Shown: in pieces, positions 1-6,531 of the stretch
Layout of the letters: every line of letters begins with the position of its first letter
How positions within the stretch are numbered: position 1 is the stretch's first letter
Origin: an uncultured Porphyromonadaceae bacterium
GTDB lineage: Bacteria; Bacteroidota; Bacteroidia; Bacteroidales; Muribaculaceae
Direction of reading: 5' to 3'
Assembly: GCA_947178565.1 (NCBI GenBank)
Contig: CAMWYV010000067.1
Location: 1-6,549 of the forward strand
Length of the DNA: 6,549 nt
Notes under the pieces: generated by a model
The model's database searches: none
What the model saw: the letters and a program-made list of their open reading frames with translations, nothing else
What the model was told of the DNA's origin: nothing
Translations under genes and position numbers: made by a program

Positions 1-576
1 ATGCCAGTGGAATTTATTCATCTTGTATGCAGCAAGGAGACGCAGCATCTTTCTTATCTGCTCCGCTGAGAAGAAATGACGGCTCACATCAAGCATGAAT
101 CCGCGATGGGCAAACCTTGGAGCATCCGTAATAGTAACACAGGGGAGGGATGTGCAGTTACTCTGTACTCCTGCAACAATCTCTTTGCCCATAAGCCGTT
201 TTAACGTTTGAAGACAGTAAAAAAATCCGGCAGCGGACGATGCTTCCATTTTTATTCCGCCTTCATTAATAGTCAGGCGATAACCTTCTATCGGCTGCAG
301 AGTGTCCGTGCAAAATGTTATTTCCGCTCCCTCCTGAGGATTCTGCGTCAGCAAGGGAGAGATACTTTCCACCTCCCGCTCAATCATTTCACGCGATAAG
401 CTATCGACCTCGGCTATGCTTATGACAAGCGGCAATTTCAATCTGATCGGATTAACAGAAGTAGTCTCTATTTCCGTTGGTGTAGGAATTATCGGTAATG
501 GCTTTGATCCAAAAGACACAGCCGCATTGAATGCTACGAGTAAGGTTATAAATAAAAATCGAATCATAATTGACAT
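1..576 (-). CDS. Exported beta-N-acetylhexosaminidase, glycoside hydrolase family 20 (N-terminal 192 residues; runs off the left edge)
   Basis: Translating the minus strand from the ATG at 574-576 gives an open frame to the window edge. Residues 4-23 (MIRFLF...AVSFG) form a hydrophobic signal peptide without a lipobox cysteine, so export to the periplasm or beyond is expected. Residues about 25-150 match the GH20 N-terminal alpha/beta domain (PIIPTP near 29-34; GYRLTI 98-103; AAGFFYCLQTL 115-125). Residues 152-192 are the start of the catalytic barrel: APRFAHRGFMLDVSRHFF at 152-169, then KMNKFHWH at 185-192. In the family the Arg of the RG motif (here R158) contacts the terminal GlcNAc/GalNAc. 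The catalytic Asp-Glu pair lies beyond the window and cannot be checked. The family removes terminal beta-linked N-acetylhexosamines from glycans, glycoproteins or chitooligosaccharides. An in-frame ATG at 565-567 is an equally plausible start and gives a cleaner signal peptide. No promoter is visible just upstream; a hairpin ends seven bases before the ATG. The family call is secure; substrate is unknown. Confidence 0.93.
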   Translation of the reverse strand, partial: MSIMIRFLFITLLVAFNAAVSFGSKPLPIIPTPTEIETTSVNPIRLKLPLVISIAEVDSLSREMIEREVESISPLLTQNPQEGAEITFCTDTLQPIEGYRLTINEGGIKMEASSAAGFFYCLQTLKRLMGKEIVAGVQSNCTSLPCVTITDAPRFAHRGFMLDVSRHFFSAEQIRKMLRLLAAYKMNKFHWH

Positions 577-581
577 ATAGT

Positions 582-623
582 AAAAGGCATCGTTCCAATC
601 GGAGATGTCTAAAACGATGCCTT
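582..623 (-). terminator. Terminator-like perfect hairpin after the second TlpA-like gene, abutting the GH20 start
   Basis: AAGGCATCGTT at 584-594 and AACGATGCCTT at 613-623 are exact reverse complements: an 11-bp stem with an 18-base loop. Read on the minus strand, the 3' arm runs into TTTTA (582-585 is AAAA on the plus strand), a short U-tract, 22 bases past the TAA of the gene ending at 645. This fits a modest intrinsic terminator for the TlpA-like operon. The oddity is position: the GH20 ATG at 576 follows almost at once, leaving no room for another promoter downstream. It may be a leaky terminator, an mRNA-stabilising or processing hairpin, or a translation-control element. Confidence 0.65.
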
Positions 624-644
624 AATAGTTTACAGTATTATTGG

Positions 645-2492
645 TTATTCCGCAGGAACTTCGAGCGTATCAAGAATCATTTTCTTAAACTCTTCATGAC
701 TTACAAGCCCTAAACTGTTATATACGTTGTTACCTTTACTATCTACTAAAATATAATATGGATAACCGTTGATATTCAATTTTTTGCTAAGCGCAGCATA
801 CTGTTCTTCCGTAAGCTTGTAATGGAGACCTTTAATATCCTTTATCATTTCAAGATATTTTGGCAACGGAGACGATTCATCAGCTATATAGATCCACACG
901 ATATCTTCAGAGTTGAGTTCTCCGCTCTTTTCCGGTTCGTTTTGTTTGATAGATCTTAAGCACGGTTCACACCATGTAGCCCAGAAATCCACCATTATTA
1001 CTTTTCCCTCGTGCGGAGCGATGATAGCCTCGAAGATACTGTCCGGTGCAACATCAGGGGTTGGCAATAAGAACTTGGCTGCATCATTGGCAAGTATATC
1101 CTTCATATCCTGCAGATATAATTCCGCTGACTGTGCATAGAATGGATTGCTCAGTCCTTTCAAGACCTCCACATCTCCTTCGCTCCCTATGCCTGATTTG
1201 AATTTTCTTGCGGAGTTGATATACATCCCTGTTTCTTTGAGAAAAGAACCGGTTGCTCCGACCTCTATCCATCCGGCAGAAGGAACTTCGTGAATGACAT
1301 CTGCCAAGAGCATGAGATAAGGGTCGTTGACATCTACTGTTTCGGCAACCTTTTCATAGTGTTCGGGTTTTAGCTCACAACAAATGGAATCGTAAGGAAT
1401 CTCTGCCCTGAAATCTTTTTTTACGGTACGGTAGTTGCTACTCAGTATTGATTGTGATTTACCTAACGCAGCAATGAGATTAGCTTTATTGTAAAGTTTA
1501 GATTTGGCTTTGCCGAGAATACTCAATGAGGTATTGTCATTAATCTTTTTTTCTGCTTTCTCATATTGAGCAAGAGAATAGTCAACATATTCGTCCGCTC
1601 CCATACGGTAATCACCAAAATTGCCACTCATTATTTTCATATCAGCGTCACTGTCGGTATCCGCCGCATCGAATGCTGAATAATATCCGTTGTGCCATGA
1701 AGTTTTACCAAAGGCAGCTCCTCTGAATTTATTCATCACGGTTTTACCAGACAATGTATGATCTATATATAGATCAACTGTTTCACCCGGTTTTAATGTC
1801 GCAATTCCGTCAATTCTGGTATTTCCCATAGTGTATGCGAAGAATCTGCCGGTGCCGTGCAGGAGAAAAGTTACGCTAGCATTTCCTTTTTCATCAATTT
1901 CCAATGGAGGGAGTTCACTCAAGGTTCCTCCCATCATAAGGATGGAATAATTGAGTGTATTGCCCATATATGGCTTATAGCCGAGAATATGAACATTGAC
2001 GGTTGTTGAATCAATAGCCAAGACAGGCTCCGGTAATTGAAGGTTCAGATCAGGATTGGCTAAATTTTCCGGTAATCCCGAGGGAACAGCTGATGTGGTG
2101 CCAAGTTCTAATTGCATCAATAAATTACCGGCTTTAAACAGCAAGCGGTCACTATTAACCGGGATTGGCTCGAATATAAGACTGAATTCTTTCCGTCCGG
2201 TCCTATCCAGAATATTACTCTCTCCAATGGTAATCCCTTTAGCCAACTTCAGAGGGTATTTCTCACTGTTGTCAGTAATGAGAAAACTTTCGTTTATAAT
2301 GAATCTGGTTCCTCGACGGGATCGTACCTTGACATCAATTATTGTAGCCGTGTCAGACAATGTTACATTTTGGATGTCCATTATATTCATCATATTGTTC
2401 CATCCGATAGTCGGAAATTCCACTATGCGGGTTTCAGAATATGCCGTAAGCACTCCCAGGAACAGGAGGAGAATAAGGAGGGATTTTTTCAT
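645..2492 (-). CDS. Exported TlpA/thioredoxin-like protein with CEPC active site (second of a tandem pair)
   Basis: A 615-residue protein, numbered from the ATG at 2490-2492. Residues 1-19 (MKKSLLILLLFLGVLTAYS) form a signal peptide without a lipobox, so it is probably periplasmic. Residues about 20-130 are a beta-rich domain with LSDTAT (45-50) and LIFEP (105-109). Residues about 160-245 form a second beta-rich stretch ending in PGET (235-238) and LYID. A charged, mostly helical middle follows, with DYRMGADEY at 294-302. Residues about 477-610 are a TlpA-type thioredoxin fold: VDFWATWCEPC puts the redox cysteines at 508 and 511, and the expected cis-proline is P578 in NGYPYYILVD. The family reduces or exchanges disulfides of envelope proteins, but partner and direction are unknown here. 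The only other cysteines are an adjacent pair, C371-C372. The frame stays open to an ATG at 2522, but that start would put ten charged or polar residues before the signal peptide, so 2492 is preferred. The gap to the upstream paralogue is 33 bp, implying co-transcription. Confidence 0.9.
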   Translation of the reverse strand: MKKSLLILLLFLGVLTAYSETRIVEFPTIGWNNMMNIMDIQNVTLSDTATIIDVKVRSRRGTRFIINESFLITDNSEKYPLKLAKGITIGESNILDRTGRKEFSLIFEPIPVNSDRLLFKAGNLLMQLELGTTSAVPSGLPENLANPDLNLQLPEPVLAIDSTTVNVHILGYKPYMGNTLNYSILMMGGTLSELPPLEIDEKGNASVTFLLHGTGRFFAYTMGNTRIDGIATLKPGETVDLYIDHTLSGKTVMNKFRGAAFGKTSWHNGYYSAFDAADTDSDADMKIMSGNFGDYRMGADEYVDYSLAQYEKAEKKINDNTSLSILGKAKSKLYNKANLIAALGKSQSILSSNYRTVKKDFRAEIPYDSICCELKPEHYEKVAETVDVNDPYLMLLADVIHEVPSAGWIEVGATGSFLKETGMYINSARKFKSGIGSEGDVEVLKGLSNPFYAQSAELYLQDMKDILANDAAKFLLPTPDVAPDSIFEAIIAPHEGKVIMVDFWATWCEPCLRSIKQNEPEKSGELNSEDIVWIYIADESSPLPKYLEMIKDIKGLHYKLTEEQYAALSKKLNINGYPYYILVDSKGNNVYNSLGLVSHEEFKKMILDTLEVPAE

Positions 2493-2525
2493 GATATTAT
2501 GTTTTATGTCGGTAATATACATTAA

Positions 2526-4391
2526 TTATTCAACGGGGGCTGCAAGTTCTTCAAGAATAGTCTTTTTATAAAGTTCAGGATCACGGAGATCCGGACGACC
2601 GGTAGCATTTCCCTTACGGTCAACCAGGATGTAGTAAGGAATGCCGTCAACTTCAAATCTTTTTCTTATAGAGCTAATCTGTTCTTCATTAAGGCGGTAA
2701 TGCACTCCTTTGATATCGGGAATCATTTCAAAATATTTTTTGAATGGTGATGATTCATCGGCAATGTAGATCCACACAATATCCTCAGAACTTAATTCGC
2801 CTGATTTCTCCGGCTCATGAAGCTGTAAGGCTGCACGACAAGGACCACACCATGTATTCCAGAGGTCAACCATCACAACCTTACCTTTGTGAGGAGCTAT
2901 TATAGCATCGAAAATACTGTCGGTAGCTACATCGGGTGTGGGTTGACAAAGCGACATATCTATATTCGCCATTGATTTTCTCACATCATTAAGAAATATT
3001 TTGGCAGATTTGGCATAGAAAGGATTGCTGTATGACTCTAAAGGAGTTATATCCTCCTCGCTTCCCTTGCCGGCTTTGATTGTATTGACCACCTCAGTGT
3101 ATTTACCTATTTCATTAAGAAATTGTGCATCGACTCCCGATTTCTCCCATTCCTTAAAGGGTAGCGAGAAGATAGGGGATGAAGAAGCAAGAATCAGCCG
3201 AGGGTCATTCGGCTCGATAAATTCAGAAACTTTGGCAAAATGTTCCGGAGTCAGTTCGCAAGTGATAGAATCAGCGGGTATCTGCTGCCCCCAATTGCCG
3301 TGGGCAGCCCAATAGCTTCGATTCAGTAAATATTTATATCTACCGACAGCATCAATAGCATTGGCTTTTATATCTATGAGGGTTTTTTCTTTGGAGAGAG
3401 GTGATAGATTCTCATTTTTCTTGATATTTCTTTCCGCTTTTTCATATTCGGCAAGAACATAGTCAATATATTCATCCGCTCCCATGCGGTAATCCCCGAA
3501 CTTTCCGGAAGAAAGTTGCAGAATATTTTTGGAGTCAAGCTTATTTGAGTCAAAATCAGAAAAAGTGCCGTTGTGCCAGCTCCAGTTTTTATTATTAGCA
3601 GCAGGTTCGTTTCTCAAATGTCTCATCACCACATTTCCGGAAATCAACGGATCCATATATATGTCAATGGTTTCTCCGGGGTTAACGGTGGCACGTCCTA
3701 TCAAACTGAATCCTCCTATATTATACGCTGAAATACCGCTTGTGCCATGGCAAAGTAACTTAAGTCTGCCATTGCCGTTTGCATCAATATCTATAGCCGG
3801 TGCATCCGTGATTTGTCCGGAAATCTGATTGATGGCATAATTCAGCTTGTTACCCATTACAGGATTATAGTTGAGTATATGGAAATTGACAGTGGCAGAA
3901 TCAATGTCAAATGATACTTCAGGAATCGGTGCGTTTGAATTACTTGTTTTCAGAGCTTCCGGCAATCCGGCAGGATAAACATTCAGTTTTCCGGCAAGGT
4001 TCATTCCCAAAGTCCAGCCTCCATTCCCTTCGCTGAAAATAATGTCATTGGTTTTAATTGGTAGCGGCTCAAAGATGAGGTCAAATTCAGTTACACCTGA
4101 TTCCGGCATATTATGTTCCGCTCCCGGCACTATTCCGTTGCCATATTTGAGCTTATATCGCTTTCCGTCAGCGGTTTTCAGATAGGAATCTTTAGCAATT
4201 CTGATCCAGCCGCCGGGTCTGTACACAGCCTTTGCATGAAGAGTGGTCGCAGTATCGGATAGCTCAACACGCTGGAAATCAAGAGATGTCTGGTTTGAAA
4301 TGGTGATTAACGGCATCTCAACAATACGGTTTTTTGAAGAAACAGTCAGTACCCCGAAGAAGAGAATAAAAGTGAGTAAAAATTTTTTCAT
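2526..4391 (-). CDS. Exported TlpA/thioredoxin-like protein with CGPC active site (first of a tandem pair)
   Basis: A 621-residue paralogue of the next gene downstream, with the same layout. Signal peptide at 1-19 (MKKFLLTFILFFGVLTVSS, no lipobox); beta-rich domain about 20-130 with LSDTAT (44-49) and LIFEP (105-109); second beta-rich region about 155-246 ending in PGET (238-241) and DIYMD; helical middle with DYRMGADEY at 300-308; TlpA-type thioredoxin domain about 484-615. The redox motif WCGPC puts the cysteines at 515 and 518, and the cis-proline is P585 in DGIPYYILVD. CGPC is the classical thioredoxin motif, so a reductase-like role in the envelope is a reasonable family-based inference; the electron donor and substrates are not visible. 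Other cysteines: C214, C378 and C482. Over the 112-residue segment from PTPDVA to KGN, I count 78 identities with the downstream copy; the N-terminal half is clearly more diverged. It follows a strong terminator and probably heads a two-gene operon from a promoter near 4419-4426. I do not recognise a specific named gene. Confidence 0.92.
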   Translation of the reverse strand: MKKFLLTFILFFGVLTVSSKNRIVEMPLITISNQTSLDFQRVELSDTATTLHAKAVYRPGGWIRIAKDSYLKTADGKRYKLKYGNGIVPGAEHNMPESGVTEFDLIFEPLPIKTNDIIFSEGNGGWTLGMNLAGKLNVYPAGLPEALKTSNSNAPIPEVSFDIDSATVNFHILNYNPVMGNKLNYAINQISGQITDAPAIDIDANGNGRLKLLCHGTSGISAYNIGGFSLIGRATVNPGETIDIYMDPLISGNVVMRHLRNEPAANNKNWSWHNGTFSDFDSNKLDSKNILQLSSGKFGDYRMGADEYIDYVLAEYEKAERNIKKNENLSPLSKEKTLIDIKANAIDAVGRYKYLLNRSYWAAHGNWGQQIPADSITCELTPEHFAKVSEFIEPNDPRLILASSSPIFSLPFKEWEKSGVDAQFLNEIGKYTEVVNTIKAGKGSEEDITPLESYSNPFYAKSAKIFLNDVRKSMANIDMSLCQPTPDVATDSIFDAIIAPHKGKVVMVDLWNTWCGPCRAALQLHEPEKSGELSSEDIVWIYIADESSPFKKYFEMIPDIKGVHYRLNEEQISSIRKRFEVDGIPYYILVDRKGNATGRPDLRDPELYKKTILEELAAPVE

Positions 4392-4418
4392 AAAGTAGTG
4401 CTATAATTATTTCATGTG

Positions 4419-4426
4419 CAAATATA
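4419..4426 (-). promoter_or_regulatory. Candidate -7 box (TATATTTG) for the TlpA-like pair
   Basis: CAAATATA on the plus strand reads TATATTTG on the minus strand, an exact match to the Bacteroidetes -7 consensus TAnnTTTG. It would start a transcript near 4415, giving a leader of about 24 bases. No good TTTG -33 element sits 19-21 bases upstream; that stretch lies in the gdhA terminator stem. The AT-rich context also makes a chance match possible. Confidence 0.5.
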
Positions 4427-4427
4427 T

Positions 4428-4458
4428 AAAAAAAAGTGTCAGGAAATTCCTGACACTT
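4428..4458 (-). terminator. Intrinsic terminator of gdhA
   Basis: Minus-strand reading gives AAGTGTCAGGA (4448-4458), a three-base loop ATT (4445-4447) and TCCTGACACTT (4434-4444): a perfect 11-bp stem followed by eight consecutive T (4428-4435 are A on the plus strand; the first two are also in the stem). It begins 23 bases after the gdhA stop codon. This is a textbook Rho-independent terminator and should isolate gdhA from the TlpA-like genes. The plus-strand reading lacks a comparable T-run, so it is directional. Confidence 0.93.
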
Positions 4459-4481
4459 AAATTATTATTATGATAAGAGGC

Positions 4482-5819
4482 TTATAATACACCCTGAGCC
4501 ATCATGGCACGAGCCACTTTCATAAATCCGGCAACATTCGCGCCTTTCACATAGTTGATGTAGCCGTCTTTCTCTTTGCCAAAGAGTTCGCACTGATGGT
4601 GGATTTCAGCCATAATTTCCTTCAGTTTGGCATCAACCTCGGCAGCGCTCCATGAGAGCTTCTGAGAGTTCTGCGCCATTTCAAGTCCGGAAACAGATAC
4701 ACCGCCTGCGTTTGCTGCTTTGCCCGGTGCATAAAGAATCTTAGCCGCGAGGAATTCCTTGATAGCTTCGGGGGTAGATGGCATATTGGCACCTTCACTC
4801 ACAGCTATGCAACCTTGTGCGAGAAGTGCGCGTGCATCATCACCGTCAATTTCATTCTGGGTGGCTGAAGGCATCGCGATGTCGCATTTCACTCTCATCC
4901 AGGGGCGTTCGCCGGGGTAGTATTCACAGCCGTATTCCTCGGCAAATTCGCGGATTCGTCCGCGATAGATGTTTTTGAGTTTGAAAATATAGTCGAGCTG
5001 CTCGCGGGTAATTCCGTCAGGCACATAGATGCTGCCATCGCTGTCGCTCATAGATACAACTACCGCACCCAGTTCCAGGAGCTTTTCAGCTGTGTATGTT
5101 GCCACATTGCCGGAACCGGAAATGGCAACTCTCTTGCCTTTAAGCTCGATGCCTTTGGTTTCAAGCATATTGAGCAGGAAGTAAACATTACCGTACCCGG
5201 TGGCTTCAGGGCGTATAAGTGAGCCGCCGAATTCTCTTCCTTTACCGGTGAAAGTACCGGTGTTTTCGCGTGCCATTTTCTTGTACTGACCATACATATA
5301 GCCTACTTCACGACCGCCAACACCTATGTCGCCTGCGGGCACATCGGTATCAGCGCCTATTTCACGCCACAGCTCATTGATAAACGCCTGACAGAAGCGC
5401 ATCACCTCCATGTCGCTTTTGCCACGGGGGGAGAAGTCGCTACCTCCTTTTGCTCCGCCCATCGCAAGGGTGGTAAGAGAGTTTTTAAATGTCTGCTCGA
5501 AAGCGAGGAATTTGAGAATGCTCTGGTTTACTGATGAGTGGAAGCGGATACCACCTTTGTACGGACCGATAGCATTATTATGCTGAATGCGGTAGCCCAT
5601 ATTGTTCTGAACCTTGCCGCTGTCATCAACCCAACTTACGCGGAAAGAGAAAATGCGGTCGGGAATGCATAGACGTTCAATAAGATTGTAACGTTCAAAT
5701 TCGGGATATTCGTTGTAGGTGTCCTCGATTGAAGTAACTACTTCTTCAACAGCCTGTATGTATTCAGGCTCGTTTGGAAAGCGACGTTTAAGGTCGGCAA
5801 TGATTTCAGATGCTTTCAT
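4482..5819 (-). CDS. gdhA: NADP-type glutamate dehydrogenase (EC 1.4.1.4)
   Basis: A 445-residue cytoplasmic enzyme, the normal length for the hexameric bacterial family. It interconverts 2-oxoglutarate plus ammonium and glutamate using a nicotinamide cofactor; in the family this form mainly assimilates ammonium. Visible signatures: GPYKGGIRFH at 85-94 with substrate-binding K88; FEQTFKNSLTTL at 108-118 region; GGAKGGSDFSPRGKSD at 121-136 with the conserved active-site lysine K124; DVPAGDIGVGGREVG at 159-173 with the catalytic aspartate D164; and a Rossmann dinucleotide loop GSGNVA at 235-240 followed by SDSDGS at 258-263. The absence of an acidic residue straight after the end of the second Rossmann strand, and closeness to the E. 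coli-like subgroup, favour NADP(H), but cofactor choice is an inference. The gene has its own good promoter (5869-5900) and a strong terminator (4428-4458), so it is probably monocistronic. An AAAGGAG sequence lies about 36 bases before the ATG, too far to act as a normal ribosome binding site. Confidence 0.98.
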   Translation of the reverse strand: MKASEIIADLKRRFPNEPEYIQAVEEVVTSIEDTYNEYPEFERYNLIERLCIPDRIFSFRVSWVDDSGKVQNNMGYRIQHNNAIGPYKGGIRFHSSVNQSILKFLAFEQTFKNSLTTLAMGGAKGGSDFSPRGKSDMEVMRFCQAFINELWREIGADTDVPAGDIGVGGREVGYMYGQYKKMARENTGTFTGKGREFGGSLIRPEATGYGNVYFLLNMLETKGIELKGKRVAISGSGNVATYTAEKLLELGAVVVSMSDSDGSIYVPDGITREQLDYIFKLKNIYRGRIREFAEEYGCEYYPGERPWMRVKCDIAMPSATQNEIDGDDARALLAQGCIAVSEGANMPSTPEAIKEFLAAKILYAPGKAANAGGVSVSGLEMAQNSQKLSWSAAEVDAKLKEIMAEIHHQCELFGKEKDGYINYVKGANVAGFMKVARAMMAQGVL

Positions 5820-5868
5820 TATTGAATCCGATATTAAAATTTGTTGGATAAAATTCTCCTTTCGATTG

Positions 5869-5900
5869 CAAATGTATATTTATTTCCTTGAATATGCAAA
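5869..5900 (-). promoter_or_regulatory. gdhA promoter, Bacteroidetes sigma consensus
   Basis: On the minus strand TTTG (plus CAAA at 5897-5900) is followed after 20 bases by TACATTTG (plus CAAATGTA at 5869-5876). This fits the TTTG / TAnnTTTG consensus of the Bacteroidetes primary sigma factor at its usual spacing. Transcription would begin near 5865, giving a leader of about 45 bases. The site lies wholly in the 122-bp gap between the bcp stop and the gdhA start. Confidence 0.82.
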
Positions 5901-5941
5901 TAATTGTAAGCAATAACGCAACAATAGCTTCAAATTGCTAT

Positions 5942-6406
5942 TTATTTAACCTCTTCAAGGATTTGAGCGGCGTGATTTGAGGTTTTAACCTGTTTCGAAC
6001 CTATAATTCTCACAATCTTTCCTTCCGGGTCAATAATAAATGTGGTACGGAAAGTGCCCATATATTTGCGACCGTACATGGATTTCTCTCCCCATACACC
6101 AAAATCTTCCATAAGCTTATGATCCTCATCGGTAATCAGAGGGAAGGGAAGTTCGTTTTTGGCTATGAATTTTTTGTGGGAAGCTGCTGAGTCACCACTC
6201 GCTCCGATCACCTGATAGCCGGCGTTGAGGAGCTCTTGGTAGTTGTCACGAAGATTACAAGCCTGTGCGGTGCACCCTGAAGTCATATCTTTAGGATAAA
6301 AATATAGGGCGATAGTTTTTCCCGGGTAATCACTTCGTTTGATTTCATTACCATTGTCATCTTTGCCGAGAATATCCGGCACAATGTCTCCAATTGTATA
6401 GCTCAT
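5942..6406 (-). CDS. bcp: Thioredoxin-dependent thiol peroxidase, Bcp/PrxQ-type peroxiredoxin
   Basis: A 154-residue protein, close to the 156 of E. coli Bcp, without a signal peptide, hence cytoplasmic. It reduces hydrogen peroxide and organic hydroperoxides, using thioredoxin as reductant. The active-site stretch YFYPKDMTSGCTAQAC (35-50) holds the peroxidatic cysteine C45, the catalytic threonine T42 and the resolving cysteine C50, the C-x4-C arrangement of the atypical two-cysteine Bcp class. R120 in GTFRTTFIID is the expected active-site arginine. It lies upstream of gdhA on the same strand, but gdhA has its own promoter, so strict co-transcription is not required. A strong promoter of its own sits at 6430-6460, with a leader of only about 20 bases and no Shine-Dalgarno sequence. 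No strong terminator follows its stop; only weak AT-rich hairpins are visible, so some read-through into gdhA is possible. Confidence 0.97.
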   Translation of the reverse strand: MSYTIGDIVPDILGKDDNGNEIKRSDYPGKTIALYFYPKDMTSGCTAQACNLRDNYQELLNAGYQVIGASGDSAASHKKFIAKNELPFPLITDEDHKLMEDFGVWGEKSMYGRKYMGTFRTTFIIDPEGKIVRIIGSKQVKTSNHAAQILEEVK

Positions 6407-6429
6407 AGTGAAAAGTATTTATGTTTTCA

Positions 6430-6460
6430 CAAATATAGCTGATTATGTGTTTACTGCAAA
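6430..6460 (-). promoter_or_regulatory. bcp promoter, Bacteroidetes sigma consensus
   Basis: On the minus strand TTTG (plus CAAA at 6457-6460) is followed after 19 bases by TATATTTG (plus CAAATATA at 6430-6437), a full match to TTTG / TAnnTTTG. Transcription would start near 6426, about 20 bases before the bcp ATG. No binding site for a peroxide regulator such as OxyR or PerR was recognised by eye. Confidence 0.82.
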
Positions 6461-6483
6461 GCGGTAGGTATATAAATAAAAAA

Positions 6484-6514
6484 ATTACTCGTCCTCACGA
6501 CGAATAATCTTTTT
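6484..6514 (+). other. Imperfect inverted repeat with T-run in the leader of the right-edge gene
   Basis: ATTACTCGTC (6484-6493) and GACGAATAAT (6499-6508) pair at nine of ten positions (one C/A mismatch) around a five-base loop, followed by CTTTTTA (6509-6515). It ends 17 bases before the ATG at 6532. On the minus strand it is followed by a long T-rich run (plus-strand A-run 6478-6484). It could be a weak attenuator, an operator or chance, since the outer stem is all A/T. Confidence 0.35.
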
Positions 6515-6531
6515 ACCTTAAATCTAATACC

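Noticed and set aside
208..399. A plus-strand open frame of 63 codons
   Set aside because: It is antisense to the GH20 N-terminal domain, which reads cleanly on the minus strand with a signal peptide and family motifs.
2490..2522. The upstream ATG at 2522 as start of the second TlpA-like gene
   Set aside because: It would place MYITDIKHNI before a standard Lys-Lys plus hydrophobic signal peptide. The ATG at 2492 gives the same MKK start as the paralogue.
2056..2571. A 171-codon open frame on the plus strand
   Set aside because: It lies antisense to the N-terminal coding region of the downstream TlpA-like gene, gives a low-complexity sequence with no recognisable domain, and crosses the boundary between two well-supported genes. 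It is a shadow frame.
1..4391. A polysaccharide utilisation locus built around the GH20 gene
   Set aside because: No SusC- or SusD-like gene, sigma/anti-sigma pair or hybrid two-component sensor is present. One partial hydrolase beside thioredoxin-like proteins is not enough.
645..4391. The duplicated genes as part of a mobile or composite element
   Set aside because: No transposase, terminal inverted repeats or target-site duplications were seen, and the copies are diverged at DNA level. Simple tandem duplication explains them.
5060..5293. A 77-codon minus-strand open frame inside gdhA
   Set aside because: It is an alternate frame of gdhA, whose own frame shows unbroken family motifs through this stretch.
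5909..5942. Hairpins after the bcp stop (AATAGC/GCTATT and AGCAAT/ATTGCT) as a terminator
   Set aside because: The stems are only six base pairs, AT-rich and mutually exclusive, and no T-run follows on the minus strand.
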